Positions 29,945-37,862 of a stretch of DNA of 64,000 bases are shown here, in pieces. The notes beneath the pieces are model-generated. The model was not told the DNA's origin and did no database searches. It worked only from the letters and a program-made list of their open reading frames with translations. This DNA is from Thiomicrorhabdus cannonii. Lineage in GTDB: Bacteria > Pseudomonadota > Gammaproteobacteria > Thiomicrospirales > Thiomicrospiraceae. A program made the translations under genes and the position numbers. The stretch is from assembly GCF_013391695.1 (NCBI RefSeq), contig NZ_JACBGH010000007.1, positions 33,435 through 97,434 on the forward strand. Direction: 5' to 3'. Within the stretch, counting starts at the first letter, position 1; every line of letters starts with the position of its first letter.

Positions 29945-30989
29945 CTTCTTTCTCCAATTGTTCCACGAGTTTTTTGACCGGCGCCGGCAGCCCCAGTTGT
30001 GCTGCCTTGTCCAAATCATGCCACTGCCCTTGCCATTCTGCCGGCGCTTCCTGCACCCTATCCAGCCGGTGCGGCTCGATTTGCAGATGATAATGGCTGA
30101 AGGTGTGACGAAATTCCTCCCATTTTACCAAACTCGCCGGACTATCCTCGGTTGTTTGCATTGAAGGATTTAAGGCAGCGATTAAATCTTCTCGGGATTC
30201 GAACTGCGGCAAACTCCACAGGCCGCCCCAGATGCCCGGCGAAGGCCGACGCGTCAGCCAGAGCTGACGCTGCTGATTCAGCATCATCAAAAAACTGGCT
30301 CGACGTACCGGCAAGGTTTTCTTGGGCTTGGAAAACGGGAACTCGGCCACGCGCCCCTGTGCCAGCGCCGCACAACCGTGCGCCACCGGACAAGCATCGC
30401 ACCTGGGCTTACTGCGCGTACACAGCGTCGCCCCCAAATCCATAATCGCCTGCGTATAATCGTCAAAGCGCGCCAACGGTGTCAGCATTTGCGCCTGCGA
30501 CCATAACTGCGCCTCCACCGTTTTCTCGCCCGGCCAGCCTTCCACCGCAAAATAGCGGCTTAAAACGCGTTTCACATTACCGTCCAGAATCGGATAACGC
30601 TGCTGCAGCGCAATCGACAGAATCGCCCCCGCGGTCGAACGGCCGATTCCCGGCAGGGCGACAATCGCCTCAAAATCGCTCGGAAATTCGCCTTGATGCT
30701 GTTGCAGAATCGTCTGTGCCGCTTTGTGCAAATTGCGTCCACGGGCGTAATACCCCAGTCCGGCCCAATGCGCCAGCACACTTTCCTGGTCCGCCTCGGC
30801 CAACGCCTGCAGCGTCGGAAACGACGTCATAAACCGCTCATAATAGGGAATCACCGTCTGCACCTGCGTCTGCTGCAGCATGATTTCCGACACCCACACG
30901 CGATAGGGCGTTTTATCCTGCTGCCACGGCAGATCATGGCGACCATGCACATCGAACCAACTTAACAGCGCCTTAGAAAAATTTTGCAT
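29928..30989 (-). CDS. mutY: Adenine DNA glycosylase
   Basis: Removes A mispaired with 8-oxoG, 353 aa. Helix-hairpin-helix [14 protein letters not shown] with the catalytic aspartate region ILDGNVKRV, [4Fe-4S] cysteines in [17 protein letters not shown], and a C-terminal NUDIX-like 8-oxoG recognition domain ([27 protein letters not shown]) are all present. Confidence 0.97.
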   Translation of the reverse strand: MQNFSKALLSWFDVHGRHDLPWQQDKTPYRVWVSEIMLQQTQVQTVIPYYERFMTSFPTLQALAEADQESVLAHWAGLGYYARGRNLHKAAQTILQQHQGEFPSDFEAIVALPGIGRSTAGAILSIALQQRYPILDGNVKRVLSRYFAVEGWPGEKTVEAQLWSQAQMLTPLARFDDYTQAIMDLGATLCTRSKPRCDACPVAHGCAALAQGRVAEFPFSKPKKTLPVRRASFLMMLNQQRQLWLTRRPSPGIWGGLWSLPQFESREDLIAALNPSMQTTEDSPASLVKWEEFRHTFSHYHLQIEPHRLDRVQEAPAEWQGQWHDLDKAAQLGLPAPVKKLVEQLEKEDGQNG

Positions 30990-31152
30990 AAACTCCGTTC
31001 ACGATATTGCTCGCCCGCAAGGCAGGGCCTGAAAAAAAGCGTCCATTCACAACTTAGGCTATACTATTGCGATTTCCGGGGTACGCCCGTTGTCCCCTTT
31101 GTCCTTGATCTGAATAGTAAAATCTTGAATAGTAAAAATTGGCCATATTCCC

Positions 31153-31884
31153 ATGAGCGAAACGACAAAAACCGAAAATAACCCTCAGACAGAATCCGCG
31201 CAGAACAGCCTGCACCGCCGCATTAAAAGTTTTGTGCTGCGCCAGGGTCGCCTGTCGGCCTCGCAACAGCAGGCAATCGACAGTCAATGGCCCACATTCG
31301 GCCTGGAGGTGAGCAACGAACCGCTCGATTTCAACGCCGTTTTCGGACGCGACGCGCCCACTATCGTCGAGATCGGCTTCGGCATGGGCACGAGCCTGGC
31401 GGCGATGGCCGAGGCGCATCCCGAACAGAACTATATCGGCATCGAAGTCCACCGTCCGGGGGTCGGCGCCCTGCTCAAACTCATCGAAGAGAAAGGCCTG
31501 ACCAATATCCGCATCTTCAACCACGACGCCATTGATGTGCTCGCCAAACGCATCCCCAAAAACAGCCTGAGCGCGGTCTATCTGTTCTTCCCCGACCCGT
31601 GGCACAAAACGCGCCACCATAAACGCCGCATCGTGCAGCCGGCCTTTGTCAAAACCCTGGCCGAACACCTCAAAACCGGCGGCCACTTCCATATGGCCAC
31701 CGACTGGGAAAACTACGCCGAGCACATGATGGAAGTGATGAGCGCCGCGCCCGATTTCAAAAACACTCAGGCACCCGGACACTACACGCCGCGCCCCGAC
31801 TACCGCCCGCTGACCAAATTCGAGCAGCGCGGCCACCGTCTAGGGCACGGCGTTTGGGATCTGATCTTTGAGAAAATCAGCTGA
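31153..31884 (+). CDS. trmB: tRNA (guanine-N7-)-methyltransferase
   Basis: SAM-dependent enzyme making m7G46 in tRNA, 243 aa. SAM loop [14 protein letters not shown], the family motif [15 protein letters not shown], and the [10 protein letters not shown] region with the target-binding TKFEQRG tail are conserved. Ribosome site is weak. Just upstream, TGAATAGTAAAA occurs twice with a 15-bp period (31111-31122, 31126-31137). Confidence 0.96.
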   Translation: MSETTKTENNPQTESAQNSLHRRIKSFVLRQGRLSASQQQAIDSQWPTFGLEVSNEPLDFNAVFGRDAPTIVEIGFGMGTSLAAMAEAHPEQNYIGIEVHRPGVGALLKLIEEKGLTNIRIFNHDAIDVLAKRIPKNSLSAVYLFFPDPWHKTRHHKRRIVQPAFVKTLAEHLKTGGHFHMATDWENYAEHMMEVMSAAPDFKNTQAPGHYTPRPDYRPLTKFEQRGHRLGHGVWDLIFEKIS

Positions 31885-32051
31885 AAAAACTCAACAGGCC
31901 GGGTCTAAAAAGATTTCACCACAGAGACACAGAGGCACAGAGGCACAGAGCTTTTTGGGTAAGAAAAGCTGGTTGGCAACATCCCCTTTCTCAATCTCTC
32001 CGTGTCTCTGTGGTTCAAATCACCCTTAAGCCGGCCTGTTGAGTTTTTCAG
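31881..32051. repeat. Nested inverted repeat between trmB and asmA, bounded by uptake-like motifs
   Basis: Outer arms are two opposed uptake-like motifs with long flanks (31881-31904 and 32030-32051; about 20 bp nearly perfect). Inner arms pair CACCACAGAGACAC (31917-31930) with the complementary GTGTCTCTGTGGT (32002-32014). The inner tract has three CACAGAG units. The whole could fold into one long stem-loop and would serve as a bidirectional end for the two convergent genes. A minus-strand frame here translates as ...SVPLCLCVSVVKSF, a phrase I recall as a common spurious product of such repeats, and is not called as a gene. Confidence 0.7.
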
Positions 32052-32058
32052 GCTGGAT

Positions 32059-34338
32059 TCAACGCAACCACTTCTGCAAATCCACCGACCATTGCGCCTG
32101 CTCCACCGGGCCGGCATAACGCAACGGCACACGCACGTTTGACAGGGCTTCCAGTCCTTTGGGCAGGTTTTTCAGTTTGGCCTGCAACTCGCTGTCCACG
32201 CGGCCTTTGTTCAGATCCAAACGCAATTTGCCATTGGCTTCAAACAGCGGCGCCAACACGCGCAGCTGCTGACTGTCCAATACGCCTTGCGCCACTTTGC
32301 CACGCAATATCATCGAATTAAACGCCGTCTTGTCGCCCGCTTTGGGCATGCCGCCGGCCAGCAGTTTCGCCAAATCCACCCCTTGGATATGCCCTTTACT
32401 GGCCTGCAAACTCACATTGCCCGTCAGATTGGCCAGAATCGCCGCCTGATTACTGCCTTGCGAAGCCAGCTCAAACGAAGCGTTGAGCGCACCCTCCAAT
32501 GATGACTGGCCTTGCGCGGCTTGCAGCAACGTCTCCAGCGCCACCTGCTTCAACTCCCCCTGCCAGCGGTAAGCCGGTGTCGCGCCGTTGACGTCGAGTT
32601 CAAAACGCGACTCCACCTCGCCGCCGGCCAACCTGGCCTGCAACGGCAGCAGCGCCACAATCCCCTTGTCCGCCTGCAAACGACTGCTTACCTCCTCAAA
32701 ACGCCAGCCGGCCACCTGCAAATGCCCCATTGTCAGCGTCCCTTTCACCTGCGAATCGCGCAAGGTGGCAATCGGCACCGCCAATGGCAGATAGGTTTCC
32801 GACGGCGCTGCCGTCCGGTCGTCGCGCTGTTGCACATAGGCCAGATAATCGTCCAGATTCAGCCGATCAATCTGCAGATCATAGCCGTAACGCACCGGCT
32901 GAGTGGCCTTGCGCGACCATTTGCCCTGCAGTCTGGATTGGTCCCACACCATATCAATCCGGTTCAATGCCAGGGTATTGCCATTCAACTCCCAGTCGAT
33001 CTGCCCCTTGATCTCGGTCAGCGCCTGGGCATTGACAAACCGCGGGAAGTCCACGCCCAGATGGCGCGCCCAGTTCGGCAGATTGACGCCCTGCATCTCC
33101 AACACGCCATACAGATTGGGATGCGCGCCGTAATGTCCGGAAAACGAAGCCTGCAGACGCGACCCCAAGGTCTCCAGCTGCATCGCTTCCACCTGCACCT
33201 GATCTTCACGCAGGTTCAGGCTAAAACGCGCCCCCTCGGTGACCAGACGCATCTCCGGCACCTGCTTTTCCTCCGGCAGACGCAGGGTGAACATGCCCTG
33301 CCAGTCGCTGACCTGCCAACGCATAAAGCCGCTGTCGACATGCAGATCGGCCGACAAATCAAACGAATAATCGCGCTGCTCCAGCGGGTTGCGGTAGTGG
33401 AAATCGGTGCGCACCTTAAACGGCTGCCCCAGATTGACATTAAACGCCATCAGGTTCCATTCGGTGATTTCCGCCTGCTGATTGACCACCGCATCCTGCA
33501 ATTCAAAACGGCCGTTTCTGACCACCACGCTGTCAAAATGCCAAAGTGTTACCGCATCTTGTGATGGCATATTTTGTGACGGCATGTCCTGCAGCGCCGT
33601 GCTGTCCGCCTGCTGCAGCGGCGCCTCGGCCGGCGGCGCACTGAGCGTTTCGGCCTCCGGCATCGCCGGTTTTTGCGCATCCCCCAGTTCTAGCGCTTCC
33701 GCTGAACCCGCTTGCGCCTGCAGCGCAACAGGTACGATTTGCTCTAAAAACGCCCGCAAATCGTCTTGCGAGGCCGCTGCATAACGTCTCGCCGCCTCTG
33801 CGCCGACATCAGAAGGGGCGTTGAGTTGCGCCAGTCGCTGCCAGTTGTCGCCGGTTTGCGTCCGCAGCAGCACCAAACTCGGCTCCACCAACTCCAACCC
33901 TTTTACCACCATGCGCTTGTGCCACAGCAGCTCCCACACCGACAGCTCAACACGCACGCGCTTGATCGACAGCAAATCCGGCTGGCCGAACTGTTCGGCA
34001 AACGCCGCGCGGTTTTTCAGCGCCACCTCACCGATGCTGAACGCAAACGGCCATACCGACACCTCAATCGCCCCCTGAATACGCAGCTCATGGCCGGTAC
34101 GCTGGGTTACCTCCTGCTCGATCTGCGGCTTGTACTGATTGAAGTCGATGACGCTGATCGCCCCGGCAAACGCCAGCAGCAACAGAAGGGGGATAATCGC
34201 CCCGACGGTCACCAGGCGTTTGAGCCACGCCTTCCAGCCGACGCGACGGCGGCGCTCGGCCGGGCAGCTGTCGCACGGCTGCCCGGTTTCAGCGGTGCGC
34301 GGTTCAACAGGGGCTTCGGAATGGGGATTTGACTGCAT
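32059..34338 (-). CDS. AsmA-family protein
   Basis: 759-aa inner-membrane-anchored periplasmic protein. After a cytoplasmic head with a CDSC pair and RRRR stretch comes one transmembrane helix (about 46-66). The AsmA signature DFNQYKPQIEQEVTQRTGHELRIQGAIEVSVWP follows. A low-complexity Ala/Gln/Met insert (about 200-265) precedes the C-terminal AsmA-2 half (GSLNASFELASQGSNQAAILANLTGNVSLQASKGHIQGVDLAKLL type). AsmA-like proteins are thought to be lipid-transfer bridges affecting outer-membrane assembly. Confidence 0.9.
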   Translation of the reverse strand: MQSNPHSEAPVEPRTAETGQPCDSCPAERRRRVGWKAWLKRLVTVGAIIPLLLLLAFAGAISVIDFNQYKPQIEQEVTQRTGHELRIQGAIEVSVWPFAFSIGEVALKNRAAFAEQFGQPDLLSIKRVRVELSVWELLWHKRMVVKGLELVEPSLVLLRTQTGDNWQRLAQLNAPSDVGAEAARRYAAASQDDLRAFLEQIVPVALQAQAGSAEALELGDAQKPAMPEAETLSAPPAEAPLQQADSTALQDMPSQNMPSQDAVTLWHFDSVVVRNGRFELQDAVVNQQAEITEWNLMAFNVNLGQPFKVRTDFHYRNPLEQRDYSFDLSADLHVDSGFMRWQVSDWQGMFTLRLPEEKQVPEMRLVTEGARFSLNLREDQVQVEAMQLETLGSRLQASFSGHYGAHPNLYGVLEMQGVNLPNWARHLGVDFPRFVNAQALTEIKGQIDWELNGNTLALNRIDMVWDQSRLQGKWSRKATQPVRYGYDLQIDRLNLDDYLAYVQQRDDRTAAPSETYLPLAVPIATLRDSQVKGTLTMGHLQVAGWRFEEVSSRLQADKGIVALLPLQARLAGGEVESRFELDVNGATPAYRWQGELKQVALETLLQAAQGQSSLEGALNASFELASQGSNQAAILANLTGNVSLQASKGHIQGVDLAKLLAGGMPKAGDKTAFNSMILRGKVAQGVLDSQQLRVLAPLFEANGKLRLDLNKGRVDSELQAKLKNLPKGLEALSNVRVPLRYAGPVEQAQWSVDLQKWLR

Positions 34339-34368
34339 GAGTGTGATTCCATCAAAAAAATAAGCGGC

Positions 34369-35559
34369 CTACAAAAACAGCGCGACCACATCGTTTAAAT
34401 ATTGCTGACCGCGTGCGGTGAGCTGCAAGCGCCCCTTCTCCACGGTCGCCCAGGCGTTTTGCATGAGCGTTTGCAGCGCGGCATCCAAGGTATTTAAAGG
34501 CAAGCCGGTGCGCAACGCAAACAAATCCAGTTCAAAACCGTTTTGCAGACGCAAGGCGTTCAACATAAACTCAAACACCGCGTCCTCATCCGAAACCTGC
34601 GTCATACGACCCGGCTGCGGATTCTTCATGGTCTCGATATAGCCGCCCGGCGAGGCCGGCATCTGCGTGCGCCAGATTTTGCCTTCCGGCGGCACGGTGA
34701 TTTTGCCGTGCGCCCCCGCTCCCAGGCCGATGTAATCGCCAAACTGCCAGTAATTCAGATTGTGACGGCACTCGCGACCGGGCCGGGCGTAGGCGGAGAC
34801 CTCATAATGGCCATAACCGGCGGCGCGCAGACGGCTCTGGCAGGCCAGCTGCATCTCCCACGCGAGGTCTTCGTCCGGCAGCACCGGCGGCTGCTTGTAA
34901 AACGGCGTGTTCGGCTCCAAAGTGAGTTGATAGTGCGACAGATGCGGCGGCGCAAAGGCGATTGCGGTTTCGATATCGGCAATCGCCTCCGCCAAGGTCT
35001 GCTCCGGCAAGGCGAACATCAGATCGAGGTTGAAATTGTCAAAGCCGGCTTTGTGTGCCGCCTCAATCGCGCGGCGCGCCTCGTCGCTGCTGTGAATGCG
35101 CCCCAGCGCCTTGAGTTTGGCGTCGTCAAAACTCTGAATGCCCATTGACAGACGGTTGATGCCGGCCTCCCTGAACATCGCGAACTTTTCAAAGTCCACC
35201 GTGCCCGGATTGGCCTCGAGCGTCACTTCGATCTCCGGGCCAAAACCCAATAGCGCGCGCGCCTGCGACATAAAGCGCTTCAATCCCGCCTCGGAAACCA
35301 GACTCGGCGTGCCGCCGCCAAAGAAAATCGAGCGGATCGGCCGCCCCCAGACCATCGGCAGGGTCTGCTCCAGCTGGAGCAACAGGGCGTCGATATAGGC
35401 CGCCTCATCCACCGATTGCTTCAGCGTATGTGAGTTGAAATCGCAATAGGGGCATTTCTGCACGCACCACGGATAATGGACATACAGGCTCAACGGAATA
35501 GGTTGGGTGAAATTCACAAAAATCGTCTCGAAAAAACTCAACAGGCCGGGTATCGGCAT
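34369..35559 (-). CDS. hemW: HemW, radical SAM heme chaperone
   Basis: 396 aa. Radical-SAM motif CVQKCPYCDF (CxxxCxxC), GGGTPS, and the HemW-type linker (EANPGT, MGIQSFDD, GLGAGAHGK) place it with heme chaperone HemW rather than HemN. Start is ambiguous. The ATG at 35559 has AGGCGG upstream, but then residues 4-10 (PGLLSFF) are encoded by an uptake-like motif (35540-35551). A GTG at 35517 would give MNFTQPIPLSLYVHYPWC, matching the E. coli N-terminus and leaving the motif in the leader. Confidence 0.93.
   Translation of the reverse strand: MPIPGLLSFFETIFVNFTQPIPLSLYVHYPWCVQKCPYCDFNSHTLKQSVDEAAYIDALLLQLEQTLPMVWGRPIRSIFFGGGTPSLVSEAGLKRFMSQARALLGFGPEIEVTLEANPGTVDFEKFAMFREAGINRLSMGIQSFDDAKLKALGRIHSSDEARRAIEAAHKAGFDNFNLDLMFALPEQTLAEAIADIETAIAFAPPHLSHYQLTLEPNTPFYKQPPVLPDEDLAWEMQLACQSRLRAAGYGHYEVSAYARPGRECRHNLNYWQFGDYIGLGAGAHGKITVPPEGKIWRTQMPASPGGYIETMKNPQPGRMTQVSDEDAVFEFMLNALRLQNGFELDLFALRTGLPLNTLDAALQTLMQNAWATVEKGRLQLTARGQQYLNDVVALFL
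35540..35551 (+). repeat. Uptake-like motif at the hemW 5' end
   Basis: Full 12-mer with the full A-rich flank (AAAAAACTC). It falls either in the first codons or in the leader of hemW. Confidence 0.7.
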
Positions 35560-35811
35560 CGAAATGCCGCCTATTTTACCCCAATTTCAATTCCGCCAAA
35601 CCGTCCATTCCGCACAAGTCATCACTCAATTTTATTGCGCATCATAAAATTAAATATTTGTTTCTATTGATATTAGCCGACGCTCAAGTTCATACTGAAA
35701 GTGCTTAACCTGCGCCCCGGCGCAGTGAAAAACCGTTGGAGCCTGCCCCCGCAAGCCCCGCATCCCGGCTCAGGGTCACATTCATGAGCCGCATTCAATG
35801 GAGGAATGAGT
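35560..35811. other. Divergent intergenic region hemW/secreted protein
   Basis: About 250 bases without a gene. An AT-rich stretch (35620-35675) probably holds promoters. Between 35709 and 35795 the RNA would be GC-rich, with a small TGCGCC/GGCGCA hairpin and GAGCC/GGCTC arms. It matches no riboswitch class I know. Confidence 0.3.
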
Positions 35812-36210
35812 ATGCGTTCGTTTGTTTTCACCCCTTTACTGTTTAGCTTGACCTTCGGCGCCGACATCAGTCAGGCCGACCAGAACGATGCCGTCGCAAC
35901 CCGCGCGGTGCTTCTAAACAGCGTACAGGGCCACATCAGCCCGCAGAACCCGCAGGCGGTCCGTTTTGAAATTGTCGAAGGCGCGGCTGCCGGCTGCATC
36001 GCCAACGGCCATGCCTTCCTCAACCCCAAGCGTCTGCGTTACGAATACACGCTCGAGCCGGTCAACTGCATCAAAGACGGCCGCGAGGTACATGTCGGCT
36101 CGGTGGTGCGCGGCCAGCATATGGTCAAAGGCACCATGGCCAACAGCGGCATAGGACGCGCCTATCTCATCACCAATAAAGGCGTCACCGTCACGCTGAC
36201 CGACCAATAA
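35812..36210 (+). CDS. Small secreted protein of unknown function
   Basis: 132 aa. Signal peptide (MRSFVFTPLLFSLTFGADISQA) and a mature domain of about 110 residues with two cysteines (GCIANGH, NCIKDG) that could form a disulfide. Not recognised as a known family. The strong GGAGGA site fixes the start at 35812 rather than at the ATG six bases earlier. It is followed after 86 bp by the metallo-beta-lactamase gene. Confidence 0.7.
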   Translation: MRSFVFTPLLFSLTFGADISQADQNDAVATRAVLLNSVQGHISPQNPQAVRFEIVEGAAAGCIANGHAFLNPKRLRYEYTLEPVNCIKDGREVHVGSVVRGQHMVKGTMANSGIGRAYLITNKGVTVTLTDQ

Positions 36211-36296
36211 TCCGGGCTTGGAGTTGCGGCATATCAACCCCGGCCGGCAACGGCTGTGCTAAATTAGCCTCTCAAGCCTCCAAAGGATACGGTTTT

Positions 36297-37697
36297 ATGA
36301 TGACACCCATTCAATCTTTCGGCGCCGCACAAACGGTCACCGGTTCCTGCCATCTGCTCGCGCTGCGCCACGGCCCGAAAATCCTCATCGACTGCGGTCT
36401 GTTTCAAGGGCTGCAGGAAAACCGCAGCGCGGAAGACTTCGGCTTTGACCCCAAAAAGATCGACGTGGTGATTCTTACCCACGCCCACCTGGATCATTGC
36501 GGCCGCCTGCCGAAACTGGTCAAGGAGGGCTTTGACGGCCGCCTCATCGCCACGCGCCCGACCATGGAACTGGCCGAAGTGGTGCTCATGGACAGCGCCA
36601 AGATCATGCAAGAGGATTACGCCACCGCCTACAAAAAAGCCCAGCGCCGCGGCAGCGAAAAGCGCGTCAAGGCGCCGTTGTACGATCTGGACGATGCCCA
36701 CGCCGTATTTGACCTGAACATTCAATATGCCGACTACGGCAAAACGATTACGATCGGCCGCGATGTCAGCGTCACCTTTTACAACGCCGGGCATATTCTC
36801 GGCTCGGCCTGCGTCAAAATCGACTTTATCGAAGAGGGGCAGTCCAAAAGCGTGGTCTTCAGCGGCGACCTCGGCAACCGCCGCGACCTGCTGATGCCCG
36901 CCCCGCAGACGCCGCCCAAGGCCGATGCGCTCTATATCGAATCGACCTACGGCGACCGCAACCACCGCTCGCTGGAAGACAGCGTGGCGGAATTTCGCGA
37001 TACCATCCAAGCAACCCTGGCCCGTCAGGGCAATGTGATGATCCCGTCGTTTGCCATCGAACGCACCCAGGAAATCCTGCTGCTGCTCAAACAGCTCTAC
37101 TACGCCAAGGAACTGCCGCCGTGCCAGATTTTTGTGGACTCGCCGATGGCGATCCGCGCCACGCAAATTTATAACCAGCACGCCGGCGAGCTCAACCAGA
37201 GCGCCCAGCAGATGCTGCAAAAAGACGGTTCGATTTTCGACTTCCCGGCGCTGCACTACACCTCCACGGCGGAGGAATCGATGCGCATCAACGATATCGA
37301 CAGCGGCTGCATTATTATTGCCGGCAGCGGCATGTGCCACGGCGGGCGCATCCTGCATCATTTCAAACATCGCTTGTGGAACGAGCGCAACAGCGTGCTG
37401 TTTGTCGGTTATCAGGCCGAAGGCACGCTGGGGCGCAAACTGGTGGACGGCGCCGATGAAATCACCCTGTACCGCGAACCGATCAAAGTCCGTGCGCAGA
37501 TGCATATGATCAACGGCTTCTCGGCCCACGCCGATCAGGCGGAGATGCTGCACTGGATGGGCCAGTTCCAAACGCTTGGCAAGGTGTTTCTGGTGCATGG
37601 AGAGCTCGACAAACAGCAGATTTTCAAGCAAGCCATAGAAGATCGGCTCCACAAAACGGTGCATATCGTCGAATACGCCGAAGAGGTGTGGGTTTAA
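36297..37697 (+). CDS. Beta-CASP metallo-beta-lactamase RNA-processing family protein
   Basis: 466 aa with all motifs of bacterial Ysh1/CPSF73-like nucleases: metal-binding HAHLDH (about 62-67), AGHILGSA, FSGDLG with its Asp, the beta-CASP insertion (ESTYGDR, IPSFAIERTQEIL, DSPMA), SGMCHGGR, the GFSAHAD motif and the closing LVHGE histidine. Likely a metal-dependent RNase. A start at 36297 has AAAGGA 9 bp upstream; the next codon is also ATG. The gene ends at a stem-loop made of two opposed uptake motifs. Confidence 0.92.
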   Translation: MMTPIQSFGAAQTVTGSCHLLALRHGPKILIDCGLFQGLQENRSAEDFGFDPKKIDVVILTHAHLDHCGRLPKLVKEGFDGRLIATRPTMELAEVVLMDSAKIMQEDYATAYKKAQRRGSEKRVKAPLYDLDDAHAVFDLNIQYADYGKTITIGRDVSVTFYNAGHILGSACVKIDFIEEGQSKSVVFSGDLGNRRDLLMPAPQTPPKADALYIESTYGDRNHRSLEDSVAEFRDTIQATLARQGNVMIPSFAIERTQEILLLLKQLYYAKELPPCQIFVDSPMAIRATQIYNQHAGELNQSAQQMLQKDGSIFDFPALHYTSTAEESMRINDIDSGCIIIAGSGMCHGGRILHHFKHRLWNERNSVLFVGYQAEGTLGRKLVDGADEITLYREPIKVRAQMHMINGFSAHADQAEMLHWMGQFQTLGKVFLVHGELDKQQIFKQAIEDRLHKTVHIVEYAEEVWV

Positions 37698-37700
37698 AAC

Positions 37701-37758
37701 TGAACAGGCCGGGTTGAAATTAACCACTTTTGAGCCGGCCTGTTCACTTTTTCATAAT
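37701..37758 (+). terminator. Terminator formed by an inverted pair of uptake-like motifs
   Basis: 12-bp perfect stem TGAACAGGCCGG (37701-37712) / CCGGCCTGTTCA (37735-37746) with a 22-nt loop, followed by CTTTTTCATAATTTTTTT. It starts 4 bp after the beta-CASP gene's stop codon. Confidence 0.85.
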
Positions 37759-37862
37759 TTTTTTATGGTTTTTACCTATCTAAATTAAGCCTGAAAAAAG
37801 GCTTGAGCGCACTGATAAATTTGATTAACATGCCTACAAGACAACCTTATTGTTAGGCATAT

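Noticed and set aside
31917..31950. CACAGAG units as a possible CRISPR or tandem array
   Set aside because: Units are 7-9 bp and directly adjacent with no spacers; no cas genes in the window.
31905..32132. 75-codon minus-strand frame ending SVPLCLCVSVVKSF
   Set aside because: It lies in a repeat with strong inverted symmetry and runs into asmA; repeats of this kind give such translations without being genes.
34369..35559. Annotation as oxygen-independent coproporphyrinogen oxidase HemN
   Set aside because: Length, CxxxCxxC surroundings and N-terminus fit HemW; the extra HemN N-terminal region is missing.
36264..37727. 487-codon minus-strand frame opposite the beta-CASP gene
   Set aside because: Same shadow effect; the plus strand carries all catalytic motifs.
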